Positions 24,350-32,425 of a stretch of DNA of 64,000 nucleotides are shown here, in pieces (the first letter of the stretch is position 1; each line of letters begins with the position of its first letter). The DNA lies in NCBI GenBank assembly GCA_033812735.1, contig JAPXTA010000005.1, positions 3,232-67,231 on the forward strand, written 5' to 3'. A program made the position numbers and the translations under genes. Below the pieces are notes generated by a model, which saw nothing but the letters and a program-made list of their open reading frames with translations, did not search any database and had not been told where the DNA came from. Source of the DNA: JABFRJ01 sp033812735 (GTDB taxonomy: Bacteria; Pseudomonadota; Alphaproteobacteria; Rhizobiales; Hyphomicrobiaceae).

Positions 24350-25168
24350 ATGCGCAAGGGGTTGTTGGCCGCCATCGGATTGACCGTTGCTTTGGCGATC
24401 GCGGGGCCCGCCGCCAGCCAGGACAACGAGGGCGTCAAAGTCGCTCGCAAGTCCGTCTTCAGGTACGCCGTTAGTGCCGATTCGATCGAGCAGCAGGCGG
24501 CGTTGCAATACACGAACATGACGCGACAGGCGTTCCAAAAGCGGGCGTTACTGCCCGAGGACCATCCGACGGTCCAGCGGTTGCGCAAGATTGCGCGGGA
24601 TCTGTTGCCTGGCGCGACCAAATTCAACGAGCGCGCCAAGGACTGGAAGTGGGAAGTCAATGCCCTCAACTCGCCGCAGATCAACGCCTTCTGCATGCCA
24701 GGAGGCAAGATCGCTTTCTTCACTGGCATTCTCGACAAGCTGCAGTTGACCGACGATGAGGTCGCCATGGTCATGGGGCATGAAATCGGCCATGCGTTGT
24801 GGGAACATGCACGCGAGCGGGCCGGCAAGGGGATGGCCGTCAATGCCGGCCGCGTGGTTGCAGGGCTGGTGTTTGGGCAGCTCGGCGACGTCGTCGGCGC
24901 GGGAGCAGGGTCTCTCGCCAATCTCAAATTCTCGCGCAATGACGAACTCGAGGCCGATCTGATTGGCCTGGAGCTTGCCGCGCGGGCCGGCTACGACCCT
25001 GCCGCCGGCGTCACGCTATGGCAGAAGATGGCGAAGGCGTCGCAAGGTGCGCCGCCGCAGTGGCTGTCGACCCATCCGTCCGGTGCGACGCGGATCGATA
25101 TCATCAAGAAGCATCTCCCCGAGGTTCAGGGGCTATACGAACGCGCCAAGCAGCGGCGCGCCGGTTGA
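24350..25168 (+). CDS. M48-family zinc metalloprotease, secreted
   Basis: Periplasmic zinc protease of 272 residues. A signal peptide (cleavage near AASQ, residue 24) is followed by the peptidase M48 domain with the zinc motif HEIGH (His144, Glu145, His148) and the third ligand in NDELEADLIGLELAARAGYDP. The short single-domain form resembles LoiP/YcaL and the protease part of BepA, which take part in outer-membrane protein quality control. The ATG at 24350 follows GGGAGA. It is divergent from the FemAB-like gene. Confidence 0.9.
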   Translation: MRKGLLAAIGLTVALAIAGPAASQDNEGVKVARKSVFRYAVSADSIEQQAALQYTNMTRQAFQKRALLPEDHPTVQRLRKIARDLLPGATKFNERAKDWKWEVNALNSPQINAFCMPGGKIAFFTGILDKLQLTDDEVAMVMGHEIGHALWEHARERAGKGMAVNAGRVVAGLVFGQLGDVVGAGAGSLANLKFSRNDELEADLIGLELAARAGYDPAAGVTLWQKMAKASQGAPPQWLSTHPSGATRIDIIKKHLPEVQGLYERAKQRRAG

Positions 25169-25183
25169 CGCACGCTCTTCTCG

Positions 25184-25378
25184 TCATGCCGTGCGCATGG
25201 GTGTCGCTATGCTCGGCATGCTTGTTTTCTTCGTGAGGAGTTCCAGGGCTTGGCGCATGCCAACGGGACGTGGCGCTTCTGCGGGTTCGGCGGCAGTGAT
25301 CTTTGCGACGGCCATCAAAGCGAGGCAGGCGAGGCCAAACCCGATCAGAACGCTGTAGCTGTATGTTTGGCGACGCAT
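25184..25378 (-). CDS. Small membrane or exported protein, unknown
   Basis: 64 residues (MRRQTYSYSVLIGFGLACLA...). The ATG at 25378 has GAGG at a suitable distance upstream. There is one hydrophobic segment at residues 9-28 that could be a signal anchor, followed by a short Pro/Ala/Met-rich tail. No family recognised. It fills most of the 357-base gap between the M48 and EamA genes, on the opposite strand to both. It may not be translated. Confidence 0.4.
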   Translation of the reverse strand: MRRQTYSYSVLIGFGLACLALMAVAKITAAEPAEAPRPVGMRQALELLTKKTSMPSIATPMRTA

Positions 25379-25525
25379 GACCGACCTCGATGAGCTTCAT
25401 CGGATCTGTCGCTGCGAGGCGAACAAAGGTTCATGGCATGCACGGCTGCTCTACGCCGCGTGTGGCTTGTGACTGCCGGGAGCGCGAGGCATCGTCCGCC
25501 ACCTGCTTCGTGACCTTGCGAGACC

Positions 25526-26443
25526 ATGGCGACTTCTACGACCCATCATCCGCCTTCGCTCGACTTCAGAGCTGCGGCCATCCTGACGCTATGCTGTGTC
25601 ATCTGGGGCGTCGGACTCGTGATGGTGAAGACGGCAAATGCGGGCATCTCGCCGATGTTCAATGCGGCCCTGCGCTCGATCGTCGGTGGCATTCTTCTCT
25701 ACCTGATCGCGCGTTGGCGCGGGGTAGATGTGTTCGAGCGCGATGGGACGCTTTGGCCTGGCATTCTTGCTGGGTTGTTCTTCACTGCCGAGTTCGTCGG
25801 CCTGTATACAGGGCTCGTCTATACGTCGGCGGCGCGAGGCGTCCTGTTCCTCCACGCGGCCCCTTTCATTGCGGCGGCCGGCGAGCACTACCTCATCCCC
25901 GGGCACCGGCTTAGCAGGATGCGCGTTCTTGGACTCGTTGCCGCCTTTTGCGGCTTGGCGCTCGCCATCAGCGAAGGGCTCGCCGCCGGTAGTGGCGGGT
26001 CGACCCTTGCCGGCGATCTTCTCTGTCTTTTCGGTGGCGTAATGTGGGGGGCTTTGACCGTCGTCGTGAAGGCGACGCCACTCGGGCGGATCGCGCCGGA
26101 GCGGTCAATGCTCTACCAACTCGCGGTATCAGCTATTGTTCTGATGGCGTTGTCGTTCGCGAAGGATGAGGCGGGAATTGTGTCGCTGTCACCGGCGGTC
26201 GTCGGCGCATTTCTCTACACCGCACTTTTGACGGTCGTCTTCGGCTACACGATCTGGATGTGGATGCTGCGGACCTACTCGGCGGCGAGCCTGCATTCGT
26301 TCACCTTCCTGACGCCGATTTTTGGGGTTGTCGCGGGGCATCTGATGCTCGGTGAGCCGATCGGATCGTGGCTGCTCGGCGGGCTCGTCCTCGTCGCCGC
26401 CGGCATTTACCTCGTGAACCGGCCTCAGCCAGCGAGGCTTTAG
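25526..26443 (+). CDS. EamA/DMT-family membrane transporter
   Basis: Drug/metabolite transporter of 305 residues with about ten membrane segments arranged as two EamA repeats. The first starts near residue 12 (AAILTLCCVIWGVGLVMVKT) and the second near residue 160 (LLCLFGGVMWGALTVVVKAT). The C-terminus has TPIFGVVAGHLMLGEPIG, the typical EamA end motif. Such proteins usually export amino acids, nucleosides or drugs; the substrate is not predictable. It ends about 47 bases upstream of rnpB. Confidence 0.9.
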   Translation: MATSTTHHPPSLDFRAAAILTLCCVIWGVGLVMVKTANAGISPMFNAALRSIVGGILLYLIARWRGVDVFERDGTLWPGILAGLFFTAEFVGLYTGLVYTSAARGVLFLHAAPFIAAAGEHYLIPGHRLSRMRVLGLVAAFCGLALAISEGLAAGSGGSTLAGDLLCLFGGVMWGALTVVVKATPLGRIAPERSMLYQLAVSAIVLMALSFAKDEAGIVSLSPAVVGAFLYTALLTVVFGYTIWMWMLRTYSAASLHSFTFLTPIFGVVAGHLMLGEPIGSWLLGGLVLVAAGIYLVNRPQPARL

Positions 26444-26455
26444 TCCTGGTTTTTC

Positions 26456-26484
26456 TTGACCCTGTCGACGATCCAGCCCACATG
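26456..26484 (+). promoter_or_regulatory. Possible promoter of rnpB
   Basis: A TTGACC at 26456-26461 is followed after 17 bases by CACATG, placing a transcription start close to 26491, where RNase P RNA begins. The -35 is good; the -10 is poor, as is common in alphaproteobacteria. Confidence 0.45.
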
Positions 26485-26490
26485 CCGCAT

Positions 26491-26883
26491 GCCAGTCGGT
26501 CGGACGATCGCTGCGGGGGTAACCCTGTGGAGGAAAGTCCGGGCTCCATGGACAAACGGTGACGGCTAACGGCCGCCGGGGGCGACCCCAGGGAAAGTGC
26601 AACAGAGAAGAGACCGCTGCCGGTTCGCCGGCAGCAAGGGTGAAACGGTGGGGTAAGAGCCCACCGCGTCCCTGGCGACAGGGATGGCACGGCAAACCCC
26701 ACCGGGAGCAAGACCAAATAGGGGCGACAGTGCGCGCGGGAAACCGCCGCGCAGGGCTTGTCCAAGCCGTCGCCCGGGTTGGTTGCTCGAGGGACCGCGC
26801 AAGCGGTCTCCCAGACGAATGATCGTCGCGGGCGATGCCGCAAGGTTTCGTCCAGACAGAACCCGGCTTACAGACCGGCTGGC
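26491..26883 (+). ncRNA. rnpB: RNase P RNA (M1 RNA)
   Basis: Catalytic RNA of RNase P, which trims tRNA 5' leaders. The universally conserved GAGGAAAGTCCGGGCTCC (P3-P4 region) is at about 26531-26548. The downstream conserved ACAGAACCCGGCTTACAG segment ends the P4 pairing. The 5' end GCCAGTCGGTC pairs with the 3' end GACCGGCTGGC to form P1, which defines the limits. About 393 nucleotides, class A type with a long P12-like GC-rich arm. Several open frames run across it on both strands; they are artefacts of RNA structure and GC content. Confidence 0.97.
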
Positions 26884-26976
26884 ATAACTTCTGCCGACGC
26901 AAGTGTACGGAATACTTTGACTTTAGATCTCATTTGTCCGATCTTTCGGGGGCAAAGGGGTAAGCGAGCCAAGGTC

Positions 26977-27867
26977 ATGCGTATCGGTTTCGCGGAGGGG
27001 GCGACTTCTGTCGAAGCCCTAAACGGGTGGGTTGAACCGCCTCCCTTGGGGCGCGTGCGAGAAACGCGTTCTCCGCACGGCCGTGACGAACAGCTTGGCG
27101 CGATTTTCCGTCAGATGCGGGCTGTGGTCGGCCTCAACCAAGCCGCGTTGGCGCGAAAACTCGGCACCGATGTCAGCGTCATCATGGATCTCGAGGCTGG
27201 GATTGCGGATGGGCTTCCGCCTTGGCGCGACTTGGCCGCGATTGTCGAGCGACTGGCTTTCGTCGCCGGGGTCGACCCGTCACCTATCTTGACGCGATTG
27301 ATGCAAGTGTCGTCGGCGGCAAGCCCCGCTGGACCTGTGATCGACGGCAGGGCCGCCTATGCGGTGATCCCGCCGCCACCGCGCTCGGTAGCGCCACCCG
27401 TCTCTGTCCCTGTGCTGCCGTCTGTCACGGCGCCTGGGTTCGCTGGGAGCGCGCCGGCATCCGCCGGTGTGGCCGGCGGTATCCAAAAGTTTCGCAGCCC
27501 AGAGCGGGTTGTTGCACGAACGGCGGCAGTGGTTCCCGCGCACAAGCACAGCAAGGCTGTTCAGGTGGCGGCTTCAAGCGACACTGTCGCGCCTGTCAGT
27601 CGTTCGCGCTCGCCTGGGCGCAAGATCGGCCGGGTGGCAGGGCCGTTGGTTTTGCTCGGCCTTTTGATTGGCGGGTACTTTACCATCCAGCACTTGCCGC
27701 AGTTCGCGTATCAATCGGTTGGCTTTTTTCCCCGCCGGCTCCACGAGCCCGTCCGCAACATCATCGATCTCGCCGTGGCACACACGGCGGCCGTGAAAGA
27801 CGGGTTGAGGTGGATCGATGTCGGCGACCCCAGGCTTCGGAAGGGAGACCGCCACAAGTCACGATAA
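26977..27867 (+). CDS. HTH-domain membrane protein, RodZ-like architecture
   Basis: 296 residues from the ATG at 26977; the frame is open back into rnpB, but AAGG just before 26977 marks the start. An N-terminal cytoplasmic helix-turn-helix domain lies at about residues 32-85 (LGAIFRQMRAVVGLNQAALA, RKLGTDVSVIMDLEAG). Then follow a Pro/Val/Ala-rich linker of about 110 residues, one membrane segment near 218-236 (AGPLVLLGLLIGGYF) and a short periplasmic tail. The order resembles RodZ/RodZ-like proteins, which tie MreB to the envelope, but the periplasmic domain is very small. Membrane-tethered transcription regulator is the alternative. Confidence 0.72.
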   Translation: MRIGFAEGATSVEALNGWVEPPPLGRVRETRSPHGRDEQLGAIFRQMRAVVGLNQAALARKLGTDVSVIMDLEAGIADGLPPWRDLAAIVERLAFVAGVDPSPILTRLMQVSSAASPAGPVIDGRAAYAVIPPPPRSVAPPVSVPVLPSVTAPGFAGSAPASAGVAGGIQKFRSPERVVARTAAVVPAHKHSKAVQVAASSDTVAPVSRSRSPGRKIGRVAGPLVLLGLLIGGYFTIQHLPQFAYQSVGFFPRRLHEPVRNIIDLAVAHTAAVKDGLRWIDVGDPRLRKGDRHKSR

Positions 27868-27989
27868 TGGTTCTTTTTTGGATGTGATGTATAAGTTATT
27901 ATTTCCTTCAGTCGAACTCTGGCTTGCCAATCTGCGACAAGTCATTGAAGAGACCTTGTTGGTTTAAGGTTTCATTTTGGAGGCCAGTT

Positions 27990-28196
27990 TTGACCGCTGA
28001 CATTATCAATTTGCGGCGCGCGCGTAAGGCGCATGCGCGCGTCGAAAAGGACAAGCAGAGTGCCGAGAACCGTGCGCACTACGGCCGCAGCAAGGCTGAG
28101 AAAGTGCGGACAGATCAGGCGCGTGAACGCATTCGCCGCGAGCTCGATCAGGCGCGGCTTGGGGTGGCCTCCGAGGACGACGGGGTAGCGTCATGA
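27990..28196 (+). CDS. DUF4169 family small basic protein
   Basis: 68 residues with a TTG start at 27990, chosen because GGAGG lies 6 bases upstream and the protein then begins with the family N-terminus TADIINLRRARKA. It is highly charged and helical with repeated KAEKVRTDQARERIRREL pattern. DUF4169 proteins are a short alphaproteobacterial family without known function and usually precede an RHH-domain gene, as here. Its stop codon overlaps the next start (ATGA). Confidence 0.86.
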   Translation: MTADIINLRRARKAHARVEKDKQSAENRAHYGRSKAEKVRTDQARERIRRELDQARLGVASEDDGVAS

Positions 28197-28486
28197 GCCA
28201 ACCTGCTGACAACAGTTTGGACCACGCAGCGGCGCCACCAAAACGGGCGTCGGGCAGCGCTCGGCCCATCAAGCGATCATTCACGATCGCGGGTCATGCG
28301 ACTTCGATATCGCTGGAGGCGGCCTTCTGGGATGCTTTGAAGCGCGCGGCTCTCGATCGCCGACTTCCGGTGGCGCGACTCGTCGCGGAGATCGATTCGC
28401 AGCGCGGTGATACAAATCTATCCAGTGCCGTGCGCGTGTGGATCTTGACCGATTTGCAGCAGCGGCGCATTCCGGATAGCGGCTGA
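28193..28486 (+). CDS. Ribbon-helix-helix domain protein (RHH_4 type)
   Basis: 97 residues. After a disordered N-terminus of about 25 residues it has the RHH_4 pattern: RPIKRSFTIAGHATSISLEA (strand), FWDALKRAALDRRLPVARLV (helix) and SSAVRVWILTDLQQR (helix). Such proteins are probably small DNA-binding regulators. It is translationally coupled to the DUF4169 gene by ATGA overlap, the standard pairing in this bacterial group, and may act with it. Confidence 0.87.
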   Translation: MSQPADNSLDHAAAPPKRASGSARPIKRSFTIAGHATSISLEAAFWDALKRAALDRRLPVARLVAEIDSQRGDTNLSSAVRVWILTDLQQRRIPDSG

Positions 28487-28538
28487 CGGCGGTGATGACC
28501 TGCCGGGCGCGCCATAGGATCCGCCTGGAGGAGACGTC

Positions 28539-29699
28539 ATGAAGCTGTCCGGCAACTGGAACTATCCGACGACCGTCAAGTTCGGTGCGGGCCGGATCAA
28601 GGAGCTCGGCCAGCATGCCAAAGCGGTCGGGATCAAACGGCCGCTGATCGTCACCGACCCGGTCGTCGCCAAGTTGCCGATCATGAGGGCGGCGACCGAC
28701 GCGCTTGAAGCCGAGGGCATCAAAGCGGCCATCTTCGCGGCAATCAAACCCAATCCGGTCGCGGCCAACGTTGCCGATGGCATCAAGGTGTTGCGCGACG
28801 GCGGGCACGACGGGGTCATCGCCTTCGGCGGAGGTTCGGCACTGGATGCCGGCAAGGTCATCGCCTTCATGGCAGGGCAGACGCGGCCGATGTGGGACTT
28901 CGAGGACATCGGCGACTGGTGGACGCGAGCCAACCCTGACGGAATCCTACCGATCATCGCCGTTCCTACGACAGCTGGAACGGGCAGCGAAGTCGGCCGC
29001 GCCGGTGTCATTACCGATGAGACAACGCACACCAAGAAGGTCATCTTCCACCCGCTGATGATGCCGAAGGTGACGCTGTGCGATCCGGAACTGACGGCTG
29101 GAATGCCGCCCGTTGTCACCGCCGGGACCGGGATGGACGCCTTGGCGCATTGTCTCGAGGCGTACTGTGGACCGTTCTATCACCCGATGGCTGACGGTAT
29201 TGCCGTCGAGGGCATGCGGCTCGTAAAGGAGAATCTGGTTGCGGCGTACAAGAACGGCGGCGATCTTGACGCGCGTGCTAATATGATGAGTGCCGCTGCC
29301 ATGGGTGCGACGGCGTTTCAGAAGGCGCTCGGGGCGACCCATTCGCTCGCTCATCCGGTGAGCTCGCACTACGACACGCATCACGGCATGACTTGTGCGT
29401 TGTTCATGCCGTACGTGCTGGCGTTCAACCGGCCAGCGATCGAAACGAAGATTGAGCGGGCGGCGGCATACATGGGGCTCAAGCCGACGTTCAGTGGTTT
29501 CATGGACTATGTGCTGGAGCTTCGTTCCTCGCTTGGTGTGCCGCACACGCTCGCCGGCTTGAAGGTCGATGATGCAAAGTTCGAGGTGATGGCGGAGATG
29601 GCGCCCAAGGACCCGACGGCCGGGGGGAATCCGCTGCCGATCGACAAGGCGATCTGTCTGAGGCTGTACCGGCAGGCGCTCGACGGGAAAGTGGGCTGA
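28539..29699 (+). CDS. Iron-containing alcohol dehydrogenase
   Basis: Group III (Fe-dependent) alcohol dehydrogenase, 386 residues. The NAD-binding part has GGGSALDAGKVIAFM, and PTTAGTGSEVGRAGVI follows. Metal ligands are suggested by DALAHCLEAYCGPFYHP and HSLAHPVSSHYDTHHGM, which supply the expected Asp/His residues. The ATG at 28539 follows GGAGGAGA. The natural substrate is unknown (ethanol, lactaldehyde, butanol and others are used in the family). It is the middle of a plus-strand run, with irr 163 bases downstream. Confidence 0.92.
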   Translation: MKLSGNWNYPTTVKFGAGRIKELGQHAKAVGIKRPLIVTDPVVAKLPIMRAATDALEAEGIKAAIFAAIKPNPVAANVADGIKVLRDGGHDGVIAFGGGSALDAGKVIAFMAGQTRPMWDFEDIGDWWTRANPDGILPIIAVPTTAGTGSEVGRAGVITDETTHTKKVIFHPLMMPKVTLCDPELTAGMPPVVTAGTGMDALAHCLEAYCGPFYHPMADGIAVEGMRLVKENLVAAYKNGGDLDARANMMSAAAMGATAFQKALGATHSLAHPVSSHYDTHHGMTCALFMPYVLAFNRPAIETKIERAAAYMGLKPTFSGFMDYVLELRSSLGVPHTLAGLKVDDAKFEVMAEMAPKDPTAGGNPLPIDKAICLRLYRQALDGKVG

Positions 29700-29862
29700 G
29701 GGCTCAAAGAGTTAACACCCGCGTTGTCGCAGTCCAGTGTCTGGCTGCGGCGGGCTGTCGCAGCATCGAGCTTCGGCAGTCGCAGTTGCGCGATTGGCCT
29801 CGGATCGCCTATATTTTCAACTCGATGCGTTCGCCGTCCGCGAACGCGTGAGCTGGACACTG

Positions 29863-30276
29863 ATGGATAAGCCCGAGACGATTGATATCGAAGCGTTGCT
29901 GCGGCAGGCCGGGTTGCGGCCGACACAGCAGCGCCGAGTCTTGGCCGGGCTGCTGTTCGGCTCCGGCGACCGGCACGTGACAGCCGAGCGGCTGCACGAG
30001 GAAGTGGAGCACGCGGGTGAGCGCGTGTCACTCGCGACGGTCTACAACACGCTCCACCAATTCAAGACGGCCGGTCTCGTGCGCGAAATCGCGCTGCAAG
30101 GGCAACGCGCCTACTTCGATACGAACACCTCGAACCACTGCCATTTCTTCATAGAGCAGAACGGCGAGGTCATGGACATTCCCGAGGAAGGGATCCGTGT
30201 CGATGGTTTGCCGCAGCCTCCTGATGGCATGAAGATCAGCCACATCGACGTCGTCGTGCGTCTCGTGAAGGCTTAA
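29863..30276 (+). CDS. irr: Iron response regulator, Fur family
   Basis: Irr-type regulator, 137 residues from the ATG at 29863. It matches Irr along its whole length: GLRPTQQRRVLAGLLFGSGD, RVSLATVYNTLHQFKTAGLV (DNA-binding helix), and YFDTNTSNHCHFFIEQNGEV. In rhizobia Irr represses heme synthesis and activates iron uptake genes under low iron and is degraded or inactivated by heme. The usual heme-binding triple His after TNTS is here N-H-C-H, so one of the three positions is Cys. The N-terminal heme motif of Bradyrhizobium Irr is absent. Confidence 0.93.
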   Translation: MDKPETIDIEALLRQAGLRPTQQRRVLAGLLFGSGDRHVTAERLHEEVEHAGERVSLATVYNTLHQFKTAGLVREIALQGQRAYFDTNTSNHCHFFIEQNGEVMDIPEEGIRVDGLPQPPDGMKISHIDVVVRLVKA

Positions 30277-30349
30277 CGACTAGCCCCCTCGACATCGCCG
30301 CCAACTGGTCCCACGATGCGATCGATACGATTGGCACGAGGGTACACGC

Positions 30350-31717
30350 ATGCCTGGAAATCTTACGTTCGATCAGTTGAAGGCGGCGGTCAAAAGCGGC
30401 GAGATCGACACCGTCGTCGTCGCGATGACGGATATGCAGGGACGGTTGATCGGCAAGCGGTTCCATGGCGAATTCTTCGTCAATGGCGGGCACGAGGAGA
30501 CTCACGCCTGCGACTATCTGCTTGCCGACGACATCGACATGGAGCCGGTGCCGGGATACGCGGCGGCGAGTTGGGACAAGGGCTACGGCGATTTCGTGCT
30601 GAAGCCCGATATGAGCACGCTTCGGCGCATCCCGTGGATCGAGGGGACGGCGCTGGTGTTGTGCGACGTGCTCGATCATCACCATCACGACGTCGCGCAT
30701 TCGCCGCGCGCTATTCTGCGGAAGCAGCTTGCACGTGTCGCCGAGCGCAAGATGAGCGTGCTGTGTGCGTCCGAGCTCGAGTTCTATCTGTTCGACGAGA
30801 GCTTCGAGAGTGCGATGGCGAAGCGCTATCACGGCCTCAAGACGGCCGGCGCGTACATCGAAGACTATCACGTGCTGCAGACGACCAAGGAAGAAGGCGT
30901 GATGCGCGCGATCCGCAAGGGGCTCGCGGGCGCCGGCATTCCGGTCGAGAACTCCAAGGGCGAGTGGGGGCCGGGGCAAGAAGAGATCAACGTGCGCTAT
31001 GCCCCCGCGCTCGACATGGCCGACAACCACGTCATCCTGAAGAACGGCATCAAGGAGATCGCGCACGCGCAGGGCAAGGCCGTCACGTTCATGTCGAAGT
31101 GGCGGTACGATCTCGCGGGGTCGTCGTCGCATATTCATATGTCGCTGTGGGACGAGGCGGGGAAGAAGCCGCTGTTTCACGATCCCAAGGCCGAGTACAC
31201 GATGAGTGAGCTGATGCGCTCGTTCGTTGCCGGGCAAATCAAGTATGCGCCCGATATGACGGTGTTCCTCGCGCCCTACATCAACAGCTACAAGCGGTTT
31301 CAGGCGGGAACGTTTGCGCCGACCAAGACGGTGTGGAGCCGTGACAATCGCACGGCCGGGTTCCGGCTCTGCGGCGAGGGCACGAAGGGCATCCGTATCG
31401 AATGCCGTGTCGGCGGCGCGGATCTCAATCCGTATCTTGCGTTCGCGGCGCTGATTGCAGCGGGGCTTGCGGGGATCGACGAGAAGCTGAAGCTTGATGC
31501 GCCGTTCTCGGGCGACGCTTATGCGGTGAAGGAGATCCCCGACGTGCCGAAGACGCTGCGCGCGGCGACGGTGGCGCTTGAAGAGTCAAAGGTGATGCGC
31601 GCGGCACTCGGCGATGGCGTCGTCAATCACTACGTCCATACTGCCAAGTGGGAACAGCTCGAATACGATCGCCGCATTACCGATTGGGAACTGATGCGCG
31701 GGTTCGAGCGGTATTGA
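30350..31717 (+). CDS. Glutamine synthetase family ligase (PuuA/GlnT-like)
   Basis: 455-residue ATP-dependent amine-glutamate ligase of the glutamine synthetase superfamily. Active-site motifs seen are ELEFYLFDE, SKGEWGPGQEEINVRYA, SSSHIHMSLWD (the HxHxS loop), and NRTAGFRLCGEGTKGIRIEC. The GSI adenylylation loop is absent. Proteins of this type act as gamma-glutamylputrescine, gamma-glutamylmethylamide or similar synthetases in amine use, rather than as the main glutamine synthetase. Its 3' end is partly duplicated at 32227. The hypothetical gene at 31724 follows after 6 bases. Confidence 0.88.
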   Translation: MPGNLTFDQLKAAVKSGEIDTVVVAMTDMQGRLIGKRFHGEFFVNGGHEETHACDYLLADDIDMEPVPGYAAASWDKGYGDFVLKPDMSTLRRIPWIEGTALVLCDVLDHHHHDVAHSPRAILRKQLARVAERKMSVLCASELEFYLFDESFESAMAKRYHGLKTAGAYIEDYHVLQTTKEEGVMRAIRKGLAGAGIPVENSKGEWGPGQEEINVRYAPALDMADNHVILKNGIKEIAHAQGKAVTFMSKWRYDLAGSSSHIHMSLWDEAGKKPLFHDPKAEYTMSELMRSFVAGQIKYAPDMTVFLAPYINSYKRFQAGTFAPTKTVWSRDNRTAGFRLCGEGTKGIRIECRVGGADLNPYLAFAALIAAGLAGIDEKLKLDAPFSGDAYAVKEIPDVPKTLRAATVALEESKVMRAALGDGVVNHYVHTAKWEQLEYDRRITDWELMRGFERY

Positions 31718-31723
31718 GTCGGC

Positions 31724-32212
31724 ATGCAGCAGATATTAAATGGCGGCGAGCGAGTGGTGTTCGGACCGACTTGGTCCTGGATCATCGCGCAAGCGGCAGC
31801 ATCAACGGCTGCTGGTGTTGGCACGGTCATTTTATTTCGAACAACCATAAGCGACTTCAGTCGAAGCGTCGCTCCGATGCTCGCAATGCTTGTCGCGCTG
31901 GGTGTCCTCCGGCTTTTTGATCGGCCGGTGCTCTTCGTGGATCGAAGCCCGCTAAAGGTGACTTTGGCGTCTGGCTGGGTGCCGATTTTTCGCACGTCGA
32001 TTGCATTTGAACGCAGTGAGCTGTCCGACGTGCTGGTCGAGAGCACCAATGCCGACGAAGGCAATCCAACACGCGTCGTGCTTCTCGCAACTTCGGGCAC
32101 AGGCTATGTTCTCGCGAGCGGCCAGGAGTTGCAATGCCAGATGGTGGCATCGCAAGTGAGGAATGCGATCTTTGCTACTGGTCAGAGTGACAAGGATGAG
32201 CATCCGACGTGA
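31724..32212 (+). CDS. Hypothetical membrane protein
   Basis: 162 residues, no family recognised. Two hydrophobic segments lie near residues 16-38 and 50-66, followed by a soluble domain of about 95 residues with beta-rich pattern (LFVDRSPLKVTLASGWVPIF, RVVLLATSGTGYVLASG), somewhat like a bacterial PH-type domain though I cannot confirm it. It starts 6 bases after the ligase stop codon. It is bracketed by two copies of the ligase gene's last 63 bases. Confidence 0.6.
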   Translation: MQQILNGGERVVFGPTWSWIIAQAAASTAAGVGTVILFRTTISDFSRSVAPMLAMLVALGVLRLFDRPVLFVDRSPLKVTLASGWVPIFRTSIAFERSELSDVLVESTNADEGNPTRVVLLATSGTGYVLASGQELQCQMVASQVRNAIFATGQSDKDEHPT

Positions 32213-32226
32213 CCCCCGCACGCTAG

Positions 32227-32313
32227 GAGCAACTCGAATTTGTTCGGCGCAACACTGAGTGGGAACTGATGCGCGGGTGCGAGCGGCATGAATTGGGCAG
32301 CTGGTACGGGTGA
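32227..32313 (+). pseudogene. Remnant copying the 3' end of the glutamine-synthetase-like gene
   Basis: An open stretch of 28 codons begins right after a TAG and ends in TGA. Its first 21 codons read EQLEFVRRNTEWELMRGCER then H, against EQLEYDRRITDWELMRGFER then Y at the end of the ligase encoded at 30350-31717. By eye 51 of 63 bases match, several of the differences being silent. No start codon precedes it and the upstream 570 residues of a ligase are missing. It is best read as the tail of a lost tandem ligase copy or as a local duplication. Confidence 0.75.
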
Positions 32314-32380
32314 GCGGAAGGACCTGCTTGTTTGACGGCGGCGAGCCTCGAAATGTTTGCTTTGCGGCTCGTTGACGTGG

Positions 32381-32406
32381 GTCCCGGCCTGCGCCGGGAT
32401 GACGAA
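32381..32406. repeat. Dispersed palindromic element, GTCATCCCGG type
   Basis: Sequence with core CCCGGCctgcGCCGGG followed by ATGACG. The same unit recurs at 35327-35350 (same orientation) and in variant form at 35183 and 58816. This matches the common palindromic repeat family seen between genes of many alphaproteobacteria. Confidence 0.75.
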
Positions 32407-32425
32407 TTTGATGGACGGGTGAGCC

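Noticed and set aside
26189..26902. Long open frames on both strands across rnpB
   Set aside because: They coincide with RNase P RNA, show no family motif, and their length is explained by high GC content.
30236..31237. 333-codon frame antisense to the glutamine-synthetase-like gene
   Set aside because: Codon-position shadow of a clear ligase gene; His/Arg-rich translation without family features.
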